From Alphaproteobacteria bacterium UBA2966 (GTDB lineage: Bacteria > Pseudomonadota > Alphaproteobacteria > UBA2966), in contig DEBC01000170.1 in NCBI GenBank assembly GCA_002348365.1, positions 1 through 15,305 of the forward strand: 15,305 nucleotides of DNA. The letters are read 5' to 3'. A program made the position numbers and the translations under genes. Shown here piece by piece: positions 6,610 to 14,916 of the stretch; position 1 is the stretch's first letter, and every line of letters starts with the position of its first letter. Under the pieces are notes generated by a model that had not been told where the DNA came from, ran no database searches, and worked only from the letters and a program-made list of their open reading frames with translations.

Positions 6610-8518
6610 TGTCGATCGACTCCTGGGCACCGGCTGTCTCGATCTTTAGATCAAGGGGGTGATAGATCGGCCAATGTCCCTGCGCCATGGCGTCCAGTGT
6701 GGGCGCCGGTTGATCGAGGCGAGCACGGTAGATCCACATATTCGTGAACACGCGTCGCACGAACTCGCGATTTTCGCGCGATGGCAAACTCTCTATGAAC
6801 ATCAAAGGATCGTCGGCCTCTTTGATTCTTCGCGTCCATTTCCTGACATTGCCGGGACCACCATTATATGCGGCGACAACCATGATGAGATTGTCCAGGA
6901 AATCGTGATCGTTCATGAGATGCACGACGTATTTCTGACCGAGATGGACATTGTATTCAGGTGCAAAAAGCTTCTGCTTATTCCGGCCGCGAAGACTTCG
7001 ATCCCGTGCCATGAAACTGGCAGTGCGTGGCATTAACTGCATCAATCCTCTGGCGCCGGCGCCGCTCTTCGCACGGCTATTGAAACCGGATTCCTGCCTC
7101 ATCAGCGCAAAGAGAACTGCCCGGTCAATCTTGAACCCACCCTCGGGTTCCCAGGGCGGGACCGGAAACAATGCCCGATCGTAGGCGTCTCCATCCGAAG
7201 CCAGGATGGCACGGGCCAGGCGCAGCTCCGCTCCAGGAAGCCCGAGCCGAACGGCCAGAGCCAACATCGCCTTGCGCGCGTGAGTGGGTGCGGCCACGAA
7301 CGCCGTCCGAAGTTCACGCTCGGCCCAGTACAGCCGCCCCACCTGGGACAGCGCAACAGCCCTCTGCACGTAAGCGCTGTCCTTCAGCCGTGCGTAATCC
7401 GAGGGAAACAAGACCGGGGCTTCCCAAGCCGGTGGTTCGCCGTTGCCAAGCAGACGGCGCGCCAATTGGCCGTAGAACGTTCTGGGTTGTGTGGCCGCGA
7501 TCCGGAGATAGCGTGCAACGCTATCAGGACTTCGCGCGACGAGATGGGCTCGTGCAGCCCAAAATGCGCCCAGGGCTTTCTCCCGGTCCGAGGCGGTTTC
7601 GGACTCGGCAAGAGCACTGAAATGCTCAACCGCTGCCATCTTATTTCCCATCCGCCAGGCGGCCAGGCCGCCGTAAAGATCGACGGCTGGTACATAGCGC
7701 CGCGCTCGATCGGCGTTCTGCGAGGCCAGAGCATACGCCCGCTTATCATGACCGAGGTGGAAGTAACCCTTCGTCATTCCCGCATACAGAATCGCAATCT
7801 CTGTTGTGTCCAGGAGGTCGCGATACTTGCTGCTCTTCAGGTGTTTGATCGCACCGTCCAGTCGTCGATAGCGGATGTGACTGCGCATGTGTGCCTGGAG
7901 GCGCCGTACTTCACGGCGCGTGGAACGATTGCGCTTTCGAGGCGATACATACTTGCCGTTCTGAACGGAGGCGGTCTTGGTAGCCCTGTGCCCATTCGGT
8001 CGGATGGGCCTTTTCGGCGCGTGTGCCTTGACGGGCTTGCGCTTTCGCGCCAGCCGGTAGACGCGGTAGGCGCCTGGATGGTCGGCATACACCTTCATCC
8101 AATTGGATAACTCTCTGAACTTGGAGCGGTACTTGGTTGGATGCATGTATCGCTGGTAAAGCACATGCCCCATCAGGATTTTATCGTCCAGCTCGGCGAT
8201 AATCTTGTCCGCGGCTTTCCAGTCGCCGTCCTCCTGCACGTCAAAGATACGTTGATAGCGTAATACATCCTCATGATTGAGGATGCTGATTGCAGCGGCA
8301 TCAACCATCGATTCCATGACGAAAGCGCGGGCGCCTTCGATGGTCGCTGACGCAGGGCGTAGCAACATCAGGAACACAACGAGGAACGCCGTGCACGAGG
8401 CCACAATACCCGTCAGTCGGTATGTTCGGCCTGCGTAGTCCACCGCAAATGGGACTCGCCAATACGTCTGGCGGAAGCCCAAACAATGGCGAGCCAACCT
8501 TCCGGTTCCCCGAAGCAT
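6593..8518 (-). CDS. Exported soluble lytic murein transglycosylase (SLT family)
   Basis: Encodes about 641 residues if it starts at ATG 8518; GTG 8614 and ATG 8557 are other options and the start is uncertain. A hydrophobic segment (about 38-54) ends in PASA near 58, a likely signal peptide with an unusually long N-region. Then follow a helical region, a very basic stretch at about 158-208 (many Lys and Arg, with PKRPIRPNGHR and SPRKRNRSTRREVRR), a superhelical repeat region, and the SLT catalytic domain near 465-590. The catalytic Glu is E476 in LMRQESGFN, followed by GARGLMQLMP and VVAAYNGGPGNVRKW. Such enzymes cleave the MurNAc-GlcNAc bond of peptidoglycan to give anhydro ends, in the periplasm. 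The basic insert is not a usual part of the family. It lies 99 bases after the uracil-DNA glycosylase gene and overlaps moaB by 17. Confidence 0.87.
   Translation of the reverse strand: MLRGTGRLARHCLGFRQTYWRVPFAVDYAGRTYRLTGIVASCTAFLVVFLMLLRPASATIEGARAFVMESMVDAAAISILNHEDVLRYQRIFDVQEDGDWKAADKIIAELDDKILMGHVLYQRYMHPTKYRSKFRELSNWMKVYADHPGAYRVYRLARKRKPVKAHAPKRPIRPNGHRATKTASVQNGKYVSPRKRNRSTRREVRRLQAHMRSHIRYRRLDGAIKHLKSSKYRDLLDTTEIAILYAGMTKGYFHLGHDKRAYALASQNADRARRYVPAVDLYGGLAAWRMGNKMAAVEHFSALAESETASDREKALGAFWAARAHLVARSPDSVARYLRIAATQPRTFYGQLARRLLGNGEPPAWEAPVLFPSDYARLKDSAYVQRAVALSQVGRLYWAERELRTAFVAAPTHARKAMLALAVRLGLPGAELRLARAILASDGDAYDRALFPVPPWEPEGGFKIDRAVLFALMRQESGFNSRAKSGAGARGLMQLMPRTASFMARDRSLRGRNKQKLFAPEYNVHLGQKYVVHLMNDHDFLDNLIMVVAAYNGGPGNVRKWTRRIKEADDPLMFIESLPSRENREFVRRVFTNMWIYRARLDQPAPTLDAMAQGHWPIYHPLDLKIETAGAQESIDNVLQD
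6620..6624 (-). promoter_or_regulatory. Ribosome binding site deciding the moaB start
   Basis: AGGAG read leftward, inside the 3' end of the transglycosylase gene, 10 bases before ATG 6609. It favours that ATG over the GTG at 6630, which lies upstream of the site. Confidence 0.55.
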
Positions 8519-8617
8519 GTCGGCTTCATAGCGGATGCTGAGATTCGCGGCAAGCATGCATATGTCTACGGACAGGGCGTTCTGGATGCTAATTGACACG
8601 CAATGCCAGCCCACAAT

Positions 8618-9538
8618 TCATTTGTCATTCAACGAATCCAGCCGTTCTTTGATTGCCAGGATGTCTCGCCAGGCCTCTCGTTTGAGGGCGGACTGCCGCA
8701 ATAAGTAGGCAGGATGGTAAATAGGCATGCAGGGTATTTCACTGTCTATATTCTCTTCTTTGCCGCGATAGATAAGCCATTTGCCTCGAAGTCGGGTAAT
8801 GCCCTCCGTTCGCCCAAGCAGCGCGCTTGCGGCAGTGCCGCCCACCAGCACCAGAACCTGTGGTGCAACGAGTTCAATGTGACGCCGGATGAAAGGCAGG
8901 CAAACTGTCACTTCGTTCGTCGTCGGCTTGCGATTTCCCGGTGGACGCCAGGGCAGGATGTTGGTGATGTAGGCTGACGACCTATCCATACCGATTGCTG
9001 CGATCATCCTGTCCAGGAGCTGGCCGCTTACGCCGACGAACGGAAGTCCTTGACGATCTTCGTCAGCTCCCGGGGCCTCCCCGATAAACATGACTGAAGC
9101 GTCCGGGTTTCCGTCGCCGAACACCAGATTCATTGCTGTGTGTTTCAGCGAGCAGCCTTCGAACGCCTCCATAGCCCTTTTGAGTTCGGCAAGCGTGGAT
9201 ACCTCGCTGGCATTTTGATCGGCGTTTTTCTCTGCAACATCCGGGTTTTCAAGTGGCAGCGGCACATTTGCCTCCCGTCGCGAGGAGTTCCCACGGCGCG
9301 GTTCCGACGTGGAATCCTTCTCGGCATGAGACTGAGTATCAGGATTCTCGGTAGCCGCTGGCGGAGTTTCGCGATAAACGCGGTCAGACAGCATCTTGAA
9401 TCGATCGAATGGTGTTTCGTCGATTGCTTCGTCTGCGCCCGCCTCGATGTGCCATCGAAGAAGGCTTATGAGTTCGGTGCGTGTTGGCAACGTGCTGGGG
9501 CTTACGGTTTGCGCGGCGTGGATATTCGCTCCAAGCAA
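8618..9538 (-). CDS. Uracil-DNA glycosylase, family 4-type (alphaproteobacterial form)
   Basis: Encodes 306 residues and removes uracil from DNA at the start of base excision repair. The N-terminal LLRWHIEAGADEAIDETPFDRF (26-47) is the segment usually seen in alphaproteobacterial members. Residues 54-112 are a variable, polar linker. The catalytic core has GEAPGADEDRQGLPFVG (153-169), NILPWRPPGNRKP (193-205) and IYHPAYLLR (273-281). Of the four cysteines that hold the 4Fe-4S cluster in well-known family 4 enzymes, only Cys129 (EGCSLK) and Cys213 (VCLPF) have an obvious counterpart; the CXXC pair is not there. The start is TTG 9538; TTG 9490 is possible, and no ATG occurs before the conserved N-terminal segment. 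Divergent from the ETF-QO gene. Confidence 0.9.
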   Translation of the reverse strand: MLGANIHAAQTVSPSTLPTRTELISLLRWHIEAGADEAIDETPFDRFKMLSDRVYRETPPAATENPDTQSHAEKDSTSEPRRGNSSRREANVPLPLENPDVAEKNADQNASEVSTLAELKRAMEAFEGCSLKHTAMNLVFGDGNPDASVMFIGEAPGADEDRQGLPFVGVSGQLLDRMIAAIGMDRSSAYITNILPWRPPGNRKPTTNEVTVCLPFIRRHIELVAPQVLVLVGGTAASALLGRTEGITRLRGKWLIYRGKEENIDSEIPCMPIYHPAYLLRQSALKREAWRDILAIKERLDSLNDK

Positions 9539-9588
9539 AGCCTATCAGAGTGGCTCAATTTCTTCGACCTGACTGGGCCCGGGATCGA

Positions 9589-9618
9589 TTGACCAAGCTT
9601 GCCGCGCGCGCGTATACC
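9589..9618 (+). promoter_or_regulatory. Candidate sigma-70-type promoter for the ETF-QO gene
   Basis: TTGACC (9589-9594) and TATACC (9613-9618) are spaced by 18 bases within the 128-base divergent gap. The predicted transcription start near 9625 leaves a leader of about 40 bases before ATG 9667. Found by eye; the -35 match is good and the -10 is moderate. Confidence 0.4.
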
Positions 9619-9656
9619 GGTCTGATCGAACCGAATTCGAAACGGCGACGGGCAAT

Positions 9657-9661
9657 GGAGG
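9657..9661 (+). promoter_or_regulatory. Ribosome binding site deciding the ETF-QO start
   Basis: GGAGG sits 5 bases before ATG 9667 and overlaps an earlier in-frame ATG at 9655. It therefore favours 9667, which also places the flavin-binding strand at the usual distance from the N-terminus. Confidence 0.6.
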
Positions 9662-9666
9662 CCAGG

Positions 9667-11322
9667 ATGGCCGAAGAGGCGCAAGAACGAGACTCGATGG
9701 AGTTCGACGTAGTGATCGTGGGCGCGGGGCCTTCGGGCTTGAGCGCTGCGATCCGGCTTAAACAGCTGTGTGCCGAGAACGACGTCGATCTCAGCATATG
9801 TATCCTCGAAAAAGGTTCTGAAGTTGGTGCCCACATCCTCTCGGGTGCGGTTCTCGAGCCTCGTGCCATCGATGAGCTGATACCGGACTGGAAAGAACGG
9901 GGCGCGCCGTTGAATACACCGGTCTCAGAGGAGAAGTTCCTTTTTCTGACCCGGGCCGGTTCGATTCGCCTGCCCAACCTTCTGTTGCCTCCCGAACTCG
10001 ACAACCATGGCAACCACATCATCAGCTTGGGAAATCTCTGCCGTTGGCTTGCCAGTCAGGCTGAAGAGATGGGCGTTGAGATCTTCCCGGGATTTGCCGC
10101 GGCTGAAGTCGTCTACAACGAGGATGGCAGCGTCAAGGGGGTTGCCACGGGTGACATGGGCGTGGCCCAGGACAGCAGCCACAAGCCCGAGTACCAGCCG
10201 GGAATGGAGTTGCACGCCAAGTACACGTTGTTTGCAGAGGGTTGCCGGGGTTCATTGTCCAAGACCCTGTTTGAGCGATTTGAGCTTCGGGAGGGAGTCG
10301 ATCCCCAGACCTTCGGCATTGGCATCAAAGAACTTTGGGAGGTCAATCCTGAACAGCACCGTCAGGGCCTGGTCGTTCATTCGGCGGGTTGGCCTATGGA
10401 CTCGCGGACCTACGGGGGCAGCTTTCTTTACCACTTGGAAGACAACATGGTTTCGGTGGGCTTCGTCATCGGCCTCGACTACCAGAACCCCCATCTCTCT
10501 CCGTTTGAAGAGTTTCAACGTTTCAAAACCCATCCTTCCATACGTCCTGTGTTTGAAGGTGGACGGCGAATTGCCTATGGCGCACGGGCCATTAACGAAG
10601 GCGGTCTGCAATCCGTTCCGAAGCTCGTTTTTCCGGGCGGCGTACTACTGGGGTGTGCGGCCGGCTTCGTGAACGTGCCCAAGATCAAAGGCAGTCATAC
10701 CGCCATGAAGAGCGGAATGATGGCAGCAGAGTCGGTGTTCGAGGCCGTTCAAGAGGGACGTAGCGGAGATACACTGGAAAGCTATACGCAACGGTTCCGC
10801 GAATCCTGGGTTTACGAAGAACTGCACCGGGCACGCAATTTCCGGCCATCTTTCAGGTGGGGCCTCTTGTTTGGCACGCTATACGGCGGATTCGACTTGA
10901 AGGTGTTGCGCGGGCGCGCGCCTTGGACATTCCGTCATCACCCTGACCACGCGGGCCTGAAGAAGGCCGCGGACTGTCCAAAAATTGAGTATTCGAAGCC
11001 CGACGGGCAGGTGACATTTGACCGGCTGTCGTCAGTATTCCTCTCCAATACCAACCATGAGGAGGACCAGCCGGTCCATTTGACCCTCAAGGACGACACG
11101 GTTCCCATCGAACTTAACCTCGCCGAGTACGATGCGCCGGAACAACGCTACTGCCCGGCTGGTGTATATGAGATTGTAGGAATTGAAGAAGATGCGCCTC
11201 GACTCCAGATCAATGCTCAGAACTGCGTGCACTGCAAGACATGCGACATCAAAGATCCCAGTCAAAACATAAACTGGGTTGTGCCCGAGGGTGGAGGCGG
11301 TCCCAATTATCCGAATATGTGA
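9667..11322 (+). CDS. Electron transfer flavoprotein-ubiquinone oxidoreductase (ETF dehydrogenase)
   Basis: Encodes 551 residues, the usual length of bacterial ETF-QO. It takes electrons from reduced ETF, which collects them from acyl-CoA and other dehydrogenases, and passes them to membrane ubiquinone. The FAD Rossmann motif is VIVGAGPSGLSAA (16-28), followed by EKGSEVGAHILSGAVLEP, typical of this family. YGARAINEGGLQSVPKL and GGVLLGCAAGFVNVPKIKGSHTAMKSGMMAAE are further conserved blocks. The 4Fe-4S ligands are Cys496 (CPAGVYE), Cys520, Cys523 and Cys526 (CVHCKTC), with the spacing known from mammalian ETF-QO. The protein is monotopic on the inner face of the membrane. Start 9667 is supported by a GGAGG site. 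It is the first gene of the rightward series; a 96-base gap separates it from the TPR gene. The ETF subunits are not in the window. Confidence 0.95.
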   Translation: MAEEAQERDSMEFDVVIVGAGPSGLSAAIRLKQLCAENDVDLSICILEKGSEVGAHILSGAVLEPRAIDELIPDWKERGAPLNTPVSEEKFLFLTRAGSIRLPNLLLPPELDNHGNHIISLGNLCRWLASQAEEMGVEIFPGFAAAEVVYNEDGSVKGVATGDMGVAQDSSHKPEYQPGMELHAKYTLFAEGCRGSLSKTLFERFELREGVDPQTFGIGIKELWEVNPEQHRQGLVVHSAGWPMDSRTYGGSFLYHLEDNMVSVGFVIGLDYQNPHLSPFEEFQRFKTHPSIRPVFEGGRRIAYGARAINEGGLQSVPKLVFPGGVLLGCAAGFVNVPKIKGSHTAMKSGMMAAESVFEAVQEGRSGDTLESYTQRFRESWVYEELHRARNFRPSFRWGLLFGTLYGGFDLKVLRGRAPWTFRHHPDHAGLKKAADCPKIEYSKPDGQVTFDRLSSVFLSNTNHEEDQPVHLTLKDDTVPIELNLAEYDAPEQRYCPAGVYEIVGIEEDAPRLQINAQNCVHCKTCDIKDPSQNINWVVPEGGGGPNYPNM

Positions 11323-11418
11323 TGAACCTCGGGGTTGGCGATTCTCCCTCAATTAATGATGATGCGGCATGATCAATGGTGTGAAGTGCAAATCGATCGG
11401 GTGATGCCTGGAAACAGT

Positions 11419-13200
11419 ATGAAAACGTCTTTGCAAATGGCTTTGTGCCTAAACTTGTCACGCCAACGGAAATTGGCGCTCAAGGCCATGGCCGTCGCGG
11501 CAACGATGTGGCTGCTTCCAGTCAATTCATCGATTGCGGCAACGGGGAATGAATCTACTGTCGAAGACGGATCGGTCTTTGGACAATACCTCGCGGGTCG
11601 ATTTGCCCGATCCATCGGCGATACCACTTCCGCCTCCCGCTACTACTCGCAAGTCCTCAAAAGGGATCCCGATAACTCCGACATTCTGACTCGCGCATTT
11701 CTACTCATGTTGGCAGACGGCAGAATCGAAGACGCGACCATTCTCGCGCACAAAATTGCGGAGGTCAGTCAGCGATCCAGTTTGGCAAGCCAGGTAATTG
11801 CGGTTGAACGCATTGCGGGAGGAGATTACGTCGGCGCCGTAGACCTCCTTCGCAAGGCATCACGTTCTCGCATGAACGCTCTGATCGTGCCGCTCGTCGA
11901 AGCATGGGCCCAGGTCGGGGTCGGTGAGGGTGATGAGTCTCTCCGGACCCTCGACTTCCTGAAGAAGAAAAAGGGATACACGCTTTTTCGCACCTATCAT
12001 ACGGCGTTAATTAATGATTTTCTGGATCGGGCAGAGCAGGCGGAGTCGGCTTACCTCGAGACCATAAAAGCGCAGGAAGGTGGATCACTCAGGGTCGTAG
12101 AGGCGTACGGCATCTTCCTGGAGCGCAAGGGTCGACATGAGGACGCTGTTAACTTGTACCGGGGTTTTCTCGAACGAGAGCCCGACAACATCCTGATACT
12201 CACAGCGCTGGCACGCGCGGGCAGCAAAGAACCGGTCACCCCGCTACTCGCGGAGGCGAAAGACGGCGTTGCAGAGGCGTTTTACGGCATCGCAGGAGGT
12301 CTGCTGCAGGAGAATGCCCGTGATTCGGCCTTGATATATGCCCGGCTCGCGCTCGCATTGAAACCGGATATGCCGGTCGCGCTGACCCTGGTTGGTGGCA
12401 TCATGGAGGGTGACGAGCGCTTTGAATCTGCCAACGAACTGTACACGCGCATCGAGAAGGGTTCTCCGTACGGTTGGAATGCCCAACTGCGCATGGCATC
12501 GAACCTGGATGAGATGGACCAGTTGCCCGCAGCTGTGAAACTTCTGCGCAGGCTCGAAAAGGAACGTCCAGATCGAATTGATCCCTTGGTCGAACTGGGC
12601 GATATCTTCCGTTCCCGAGAGAAATACAAGGCTTCGGCCGACGCTTACGACCGAGCTATTCGCCGGCTGGGCGATCTTCACGAGCAACATTGGACGCTGC
12701 TCTACTCACGGGCGATTGCCTACGAGAGGTCGAACGAATGGAGCAAAGCTGAACCGGATTTTCTGCAGGCACTCTATCTCAAGCCGGAGCAGCCTCTCGT
12801 CCTCAACTATCTGGGGTATTCATGGATCGACCGGGGCGAGCACCTGGAGCGTGCCCGAAAAATGGTGGAGAAAGCGGTCGAACTCCGGCCTACCGATGGG
12901 TACATCGTCGATAGTCTCGGGTGGGCGCTTTATTGCCTTGGCGAGTATGATGGGGCGGTGAAGCAGCTTGAGCGTGCAGTAAGCTTGCGTCCGGAAGATC
13001 CTATCATCAACGATCATCTCGGTGACGCACTCTGGCGCGTTGGCCGGGAATTGGAAGCCAGCTTCCAATGGCGGCGGGCGCTTGCTCTGGAACCAGAACC
13101 CGACACTGTTCCGAAGATCAAAGAGAAGATCCTGAAGGGTCTCGCACCCATCGTGAAGCGGAGCACCTCGGAGCTGCCGGAAGGGGGCGATGGCAATTGA
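11419..13200 (+). CDS. Exported tetratricopeptide-repeat protein
   Basis: Encodes 593 residues from ATG 11419 (ATG 11404 is equally open). A basic N-region and a hydrophobic stretch (KAMAVAATMWLLPVNSSIAA) form a signal peptide, so the mature protein is probably periplasmic or membrane-associated. The rest is helical with many TPR units, clearest at the C-terminal end: YKASADAYDRAIRRLGD, WSKAEPDFLQALYLKP, LERARKMVEKAVELRP and YDGAVKQLERAVSLRPEDP. VLNYLGYSWIDRG and YIVDSLGWALYCLGEYDGA are common in a group of alphaproteobacterial TPR proteins found just upstream of ispE. TPR domains hold protein partners; no enzymatic motif is seen and the partner is unknown. The last codons overlap ispE by 11 bases, so translation is probably coupled. 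Confidence 0.87.
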   Translation: MKTSLQMALCLNLSRQRKLALKAMAVAATMWLLPVNSSIAATGNESTVEDGSVFGQYLAGRFARSIGDTTSASRYYSQVLKRDPDNSDILTRAFLLMLADGRIEDATILAHKIAEVSQRSSLASQVIAVERIAGGDYVGAVDLLRKASRSRMNALIVPLVEAWAQVGVGEGDESLRTLDFLKKKKGYTLFRTYHTALINDFLDRAEQAESAYLETIKAQEGGSLRVVEAYGIFLERKGRHEDAVNLYRGFLEREPDNILILTALARAGSKEPVTPLLAEAKDGVAEAFYGIAGGLLQENARDSALIYARLALALKPDMPVALTLVGGIMEGDERFESANELYTRIEKGSPYGWNAQLRMASNLDEMDQLPAAVKLLRRLEKERPDRIDPLVELGDIFRSREKYKASADAYDRAIRRLGDLHEQHWTLLYSRAIAYERSNEWSKAEPDFLQALYLKPEQPLVLNYLGYSWIDRGEHLERARKMVEKAVELRPTDGYIVDSLGWALYCLGEYDGAVKQLERAVSLRPEDPIINDHLGDALWRVGRELEASFQWRRALALEPEPDTVPKIKEKILKGLAPIVKRSTSELPEGGDGN

Positions 13201-14095
13201 CCCCTCTGACGGGGGCAAAGTAGTTCGCTGCCGGGCACCCGCCAAGATCAACCTCTATCTTCACGTATTGGGACGTCGATCGGACGGTTATCACAATATC
13301 GACAGTTTAATCGTCTTCGCGGGGGTCTCTGATCAAGTTTCCGTGTCGCGTTCTCAGCGTCTTGGTCTCCGGTTGGCGGGACCGTTTGCGCACGACATGG
13401 AAACTATGGATTGGGCAAACAACCTGGTAGTGGTGGCCGCACGCGCATTGTCCGAGGTATGCGGTGAAAGCCCAAGTGTCGCGCTTTCGCTCCAAAAGAA
13501 CCTCCCCGTTGCGGCAGGCCTGGGTGGCGGTTCCTCGGATGCAGCCGCGACATTGCGTGCCCTCGCGGAATTGTGGACTTTGGATATTTCAGATGAGCAA
13601 CTTCGTGCTGTTGCCGAGGGTCTGGGTGCAGACGTTCCAGCATGTCTGGCGCAGAACCCTGTCGCCGTCAGCGGTCGAGGCGAGATCATCACACAAGCGC
13701 CGGAGTTGCCTGCAGCTTGGCTGGTGCTTGCTAACCCCGGGATTCCGCTTGTCACGGCTGAAGTCTTTCGATGGTTCTCGCCGACAGGATCACAGGCGGC
13801 GCCGTTGAAGGAGGCTCCCAAGGACCTGGGCGCGATGGTGGAAGCCCTTGCGAGGCGATCGAACGATCTTGAGCAGCCCGCCATAACGTTGGTGCCGCAG
13901 ATTGCCGAGGTCATAGAGATGCTCTCGAAGAGTGAAGGATGCATGCTGGCCCGTATGTCCGGAAGCGGTGCAACCTGCTTTGGAATTTTTTCGGACGAAG
14001 CTTCAGCGGACGCAGCTGCGGAGAGTATTGGGAACGAGCAGGACACTTGGTGGGTGAGTTCGGTTCAAATGTTGAGACCAGGTCTGGCACAGTGA
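13190..14095 (+). CDS. ispE: 4-diphosphocytidyl-2-C-methyl-D-erythritol kinase
   Basis: Encodes 301 residues. The enzyme uses ATP to phosphorylate 4-diphosphocytidyl-2-C-methylerythritol, the fourth step of the non-mevalonate (MEP) isoprenoid pathway, in the cytoplasm. The GHMP-kinase marks are clear: APAKINLYLHVLGRRSDGYH (16-35) with substrate-site Lys19, the ATP loop LPVAAGLGGGSSDAA (105-119), and catalytic Asp148 in GADVPACL. The C-terminal GHMP block is MLARMSGSGATCFGIF. ATG 13190 lies 5 bases after GGAAGG (13179-13184), within the end of the TPR gene. The stop overlaps the GTG start of the next gene by 4 bases. Length and motifs are complete, so the gene should be functional; isoprenoid precursors also feed ubiquinone and undecaprenyl phosphate, which links loosely to its neighbours. 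Confidence 0.95.
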   Translation: MAIDPSDGGKVVRCRAPAKINLYLHVLGRRSDGYHNIDSLIVFAGVSDQVSVSRSQRLGLRLAGPFAHDMETMDWANNLVVVAARALSEVCGESPSVALSLQKNLPVAAGLGGGSSDAAATLRALAELWTLDISDEQLRAVAEGLGADVPACLAQNPVAVSGRGEIITQAPELPAAWLVLANPGIPLVTAEVFRWFSPTGSQAAPLKEAPKDLGAMVEALARRSNDLEQPAITLVPQIAEVIEMLSKSEGCMLARMSGSGATCFGIFSDEASADAAAESIGNEQDTWWVSSVQMLRPGLAQ

Positions 14096-14916
14096 CTGTC
14101 CGACGTCGATCGACGATTTTGGGCCGCGGCATGTTCCTGATCGGTTTGCTGATATTGTCGGCCTGCGAGAACATTGAGTTGCTGGACGATCGCTCGGATA
14201 TTGAGCGAACTTGGGGTGAGGCCGTGGTCGCGTTGCCGCCGGTGGGGCCGGACGGTCCGGTGCTTGCCAGAATGAATGACCGGCAAATGCAAAAGCAGGT
14301 TGCGCAGTATGGTCCTGCGACCCGCCTGCCCGTTGTATTGTACATGCATGGCTGCACCGGAATCGGGAATTTCCTGTTTTTTGAACGCCTGGCGAAGGCT
14401 GGATTCGCCGTGATTGTCCCGGATAGCCTGGCGCGTCAGTTCAGGCCCCTGCAATGCGATCCAGAGACCCAGACGGGTGGATTCAATCGATTCGTGTACG
14501 AGTTCCGCCAAACTGAGATTGCGTACGCGCTAGATCAGATGGCGAAGATCAGTTGGATCGATCAGCGAAATCTTTTCCTGGTCGGAACGTCCGAAGGAGG
14601 TGTTGCCACTGCGCTTTATCGCGGGCATGAGTTCCGGGCTCGCGTCATCACCCAGTGGACCTGCAACGGTGCCCCTATCGTCGAGGGCATCGCTGCGCCA
14701 CCGCACATCCCTATTCTCTCAATCGTCAAGGCAGGCGATCCCTGGTACGGCGTCGATCGCACGCGTGGCCAGCAGGGTCACTGCGGGCAGTTCATGGACG
14801 GCCGGCCTCATTCCCGCTCTATCGTTATTGGGGGAGGCGCCCGACACGACGTGTATGACTCATTGGAGAATACAGAGATAATTGTAAGGTTCTTGACGGA
14901 GCACAAAAATGGTTGA
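14092..14916 (+). CDS. Alpha/beta-hydrolase lipoprotein (dienelactone hydrolase-like)
   Basis: Encodes 274 residues from GTG 14092, which overlaps the ispE stop (GTGA). The N-terminus has basic residues, a hydrophobic core and the lipobox LSAC, so Cys25 should be lipidated; Glu follows it, not Asp, so there is no classical inner-membrane retention signal. The mature part is an alpha/beta hydrolase: VVLYMHGCTG (81-90, oxyanion region), the nucleophile elbow GTSEGG with Ser167, Asp216 in KAGDPWY as a candidate acid, and His252 in GGGARHDVY. The fold resembles dienelactone hydrolases and other small esterases. Several cysteines (Cys88, 122, 191, 231) could form disulfides outside the cytoplasm. 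The substrate is unknown. The open frame extending back to 13939 lies inside ispE and would hide the lipobox. It overlaps the following GDP-mannose gene by 8 bases. Confidence 0.82.
   Translation: MTVRRRSTILGRGMFLIGLLILSACENIELLDDRSDIERTWGEAVVALPPVGPDGPVLARMNDRQMQKQVAQYGPATRLPVVLYMHGCTGIGNFLFFERLAKAGFAVIVPDSLARQFRPLQCDPETQTGGFNRFVYEFRQTEIAYALDQMAKISWIDQRNLFLVGTSEGGVATALYRGHEFRARVITQWTCNGAPIVEGIAAPPHIPILSIVKAGDPWYGVDRTRGQQGHCGQFMDGRPHSRSIVIGGGARHDVYDSLENTEIIVRFLTEHKNG

Noticed and set aside
9481..9666. Longer N-terminus for the ETF-QO gene starting at 9481
   Set aside because: It would overlap the divergent glycosylase start; the extension has no family similarity and the GGAGG site supports 9667.
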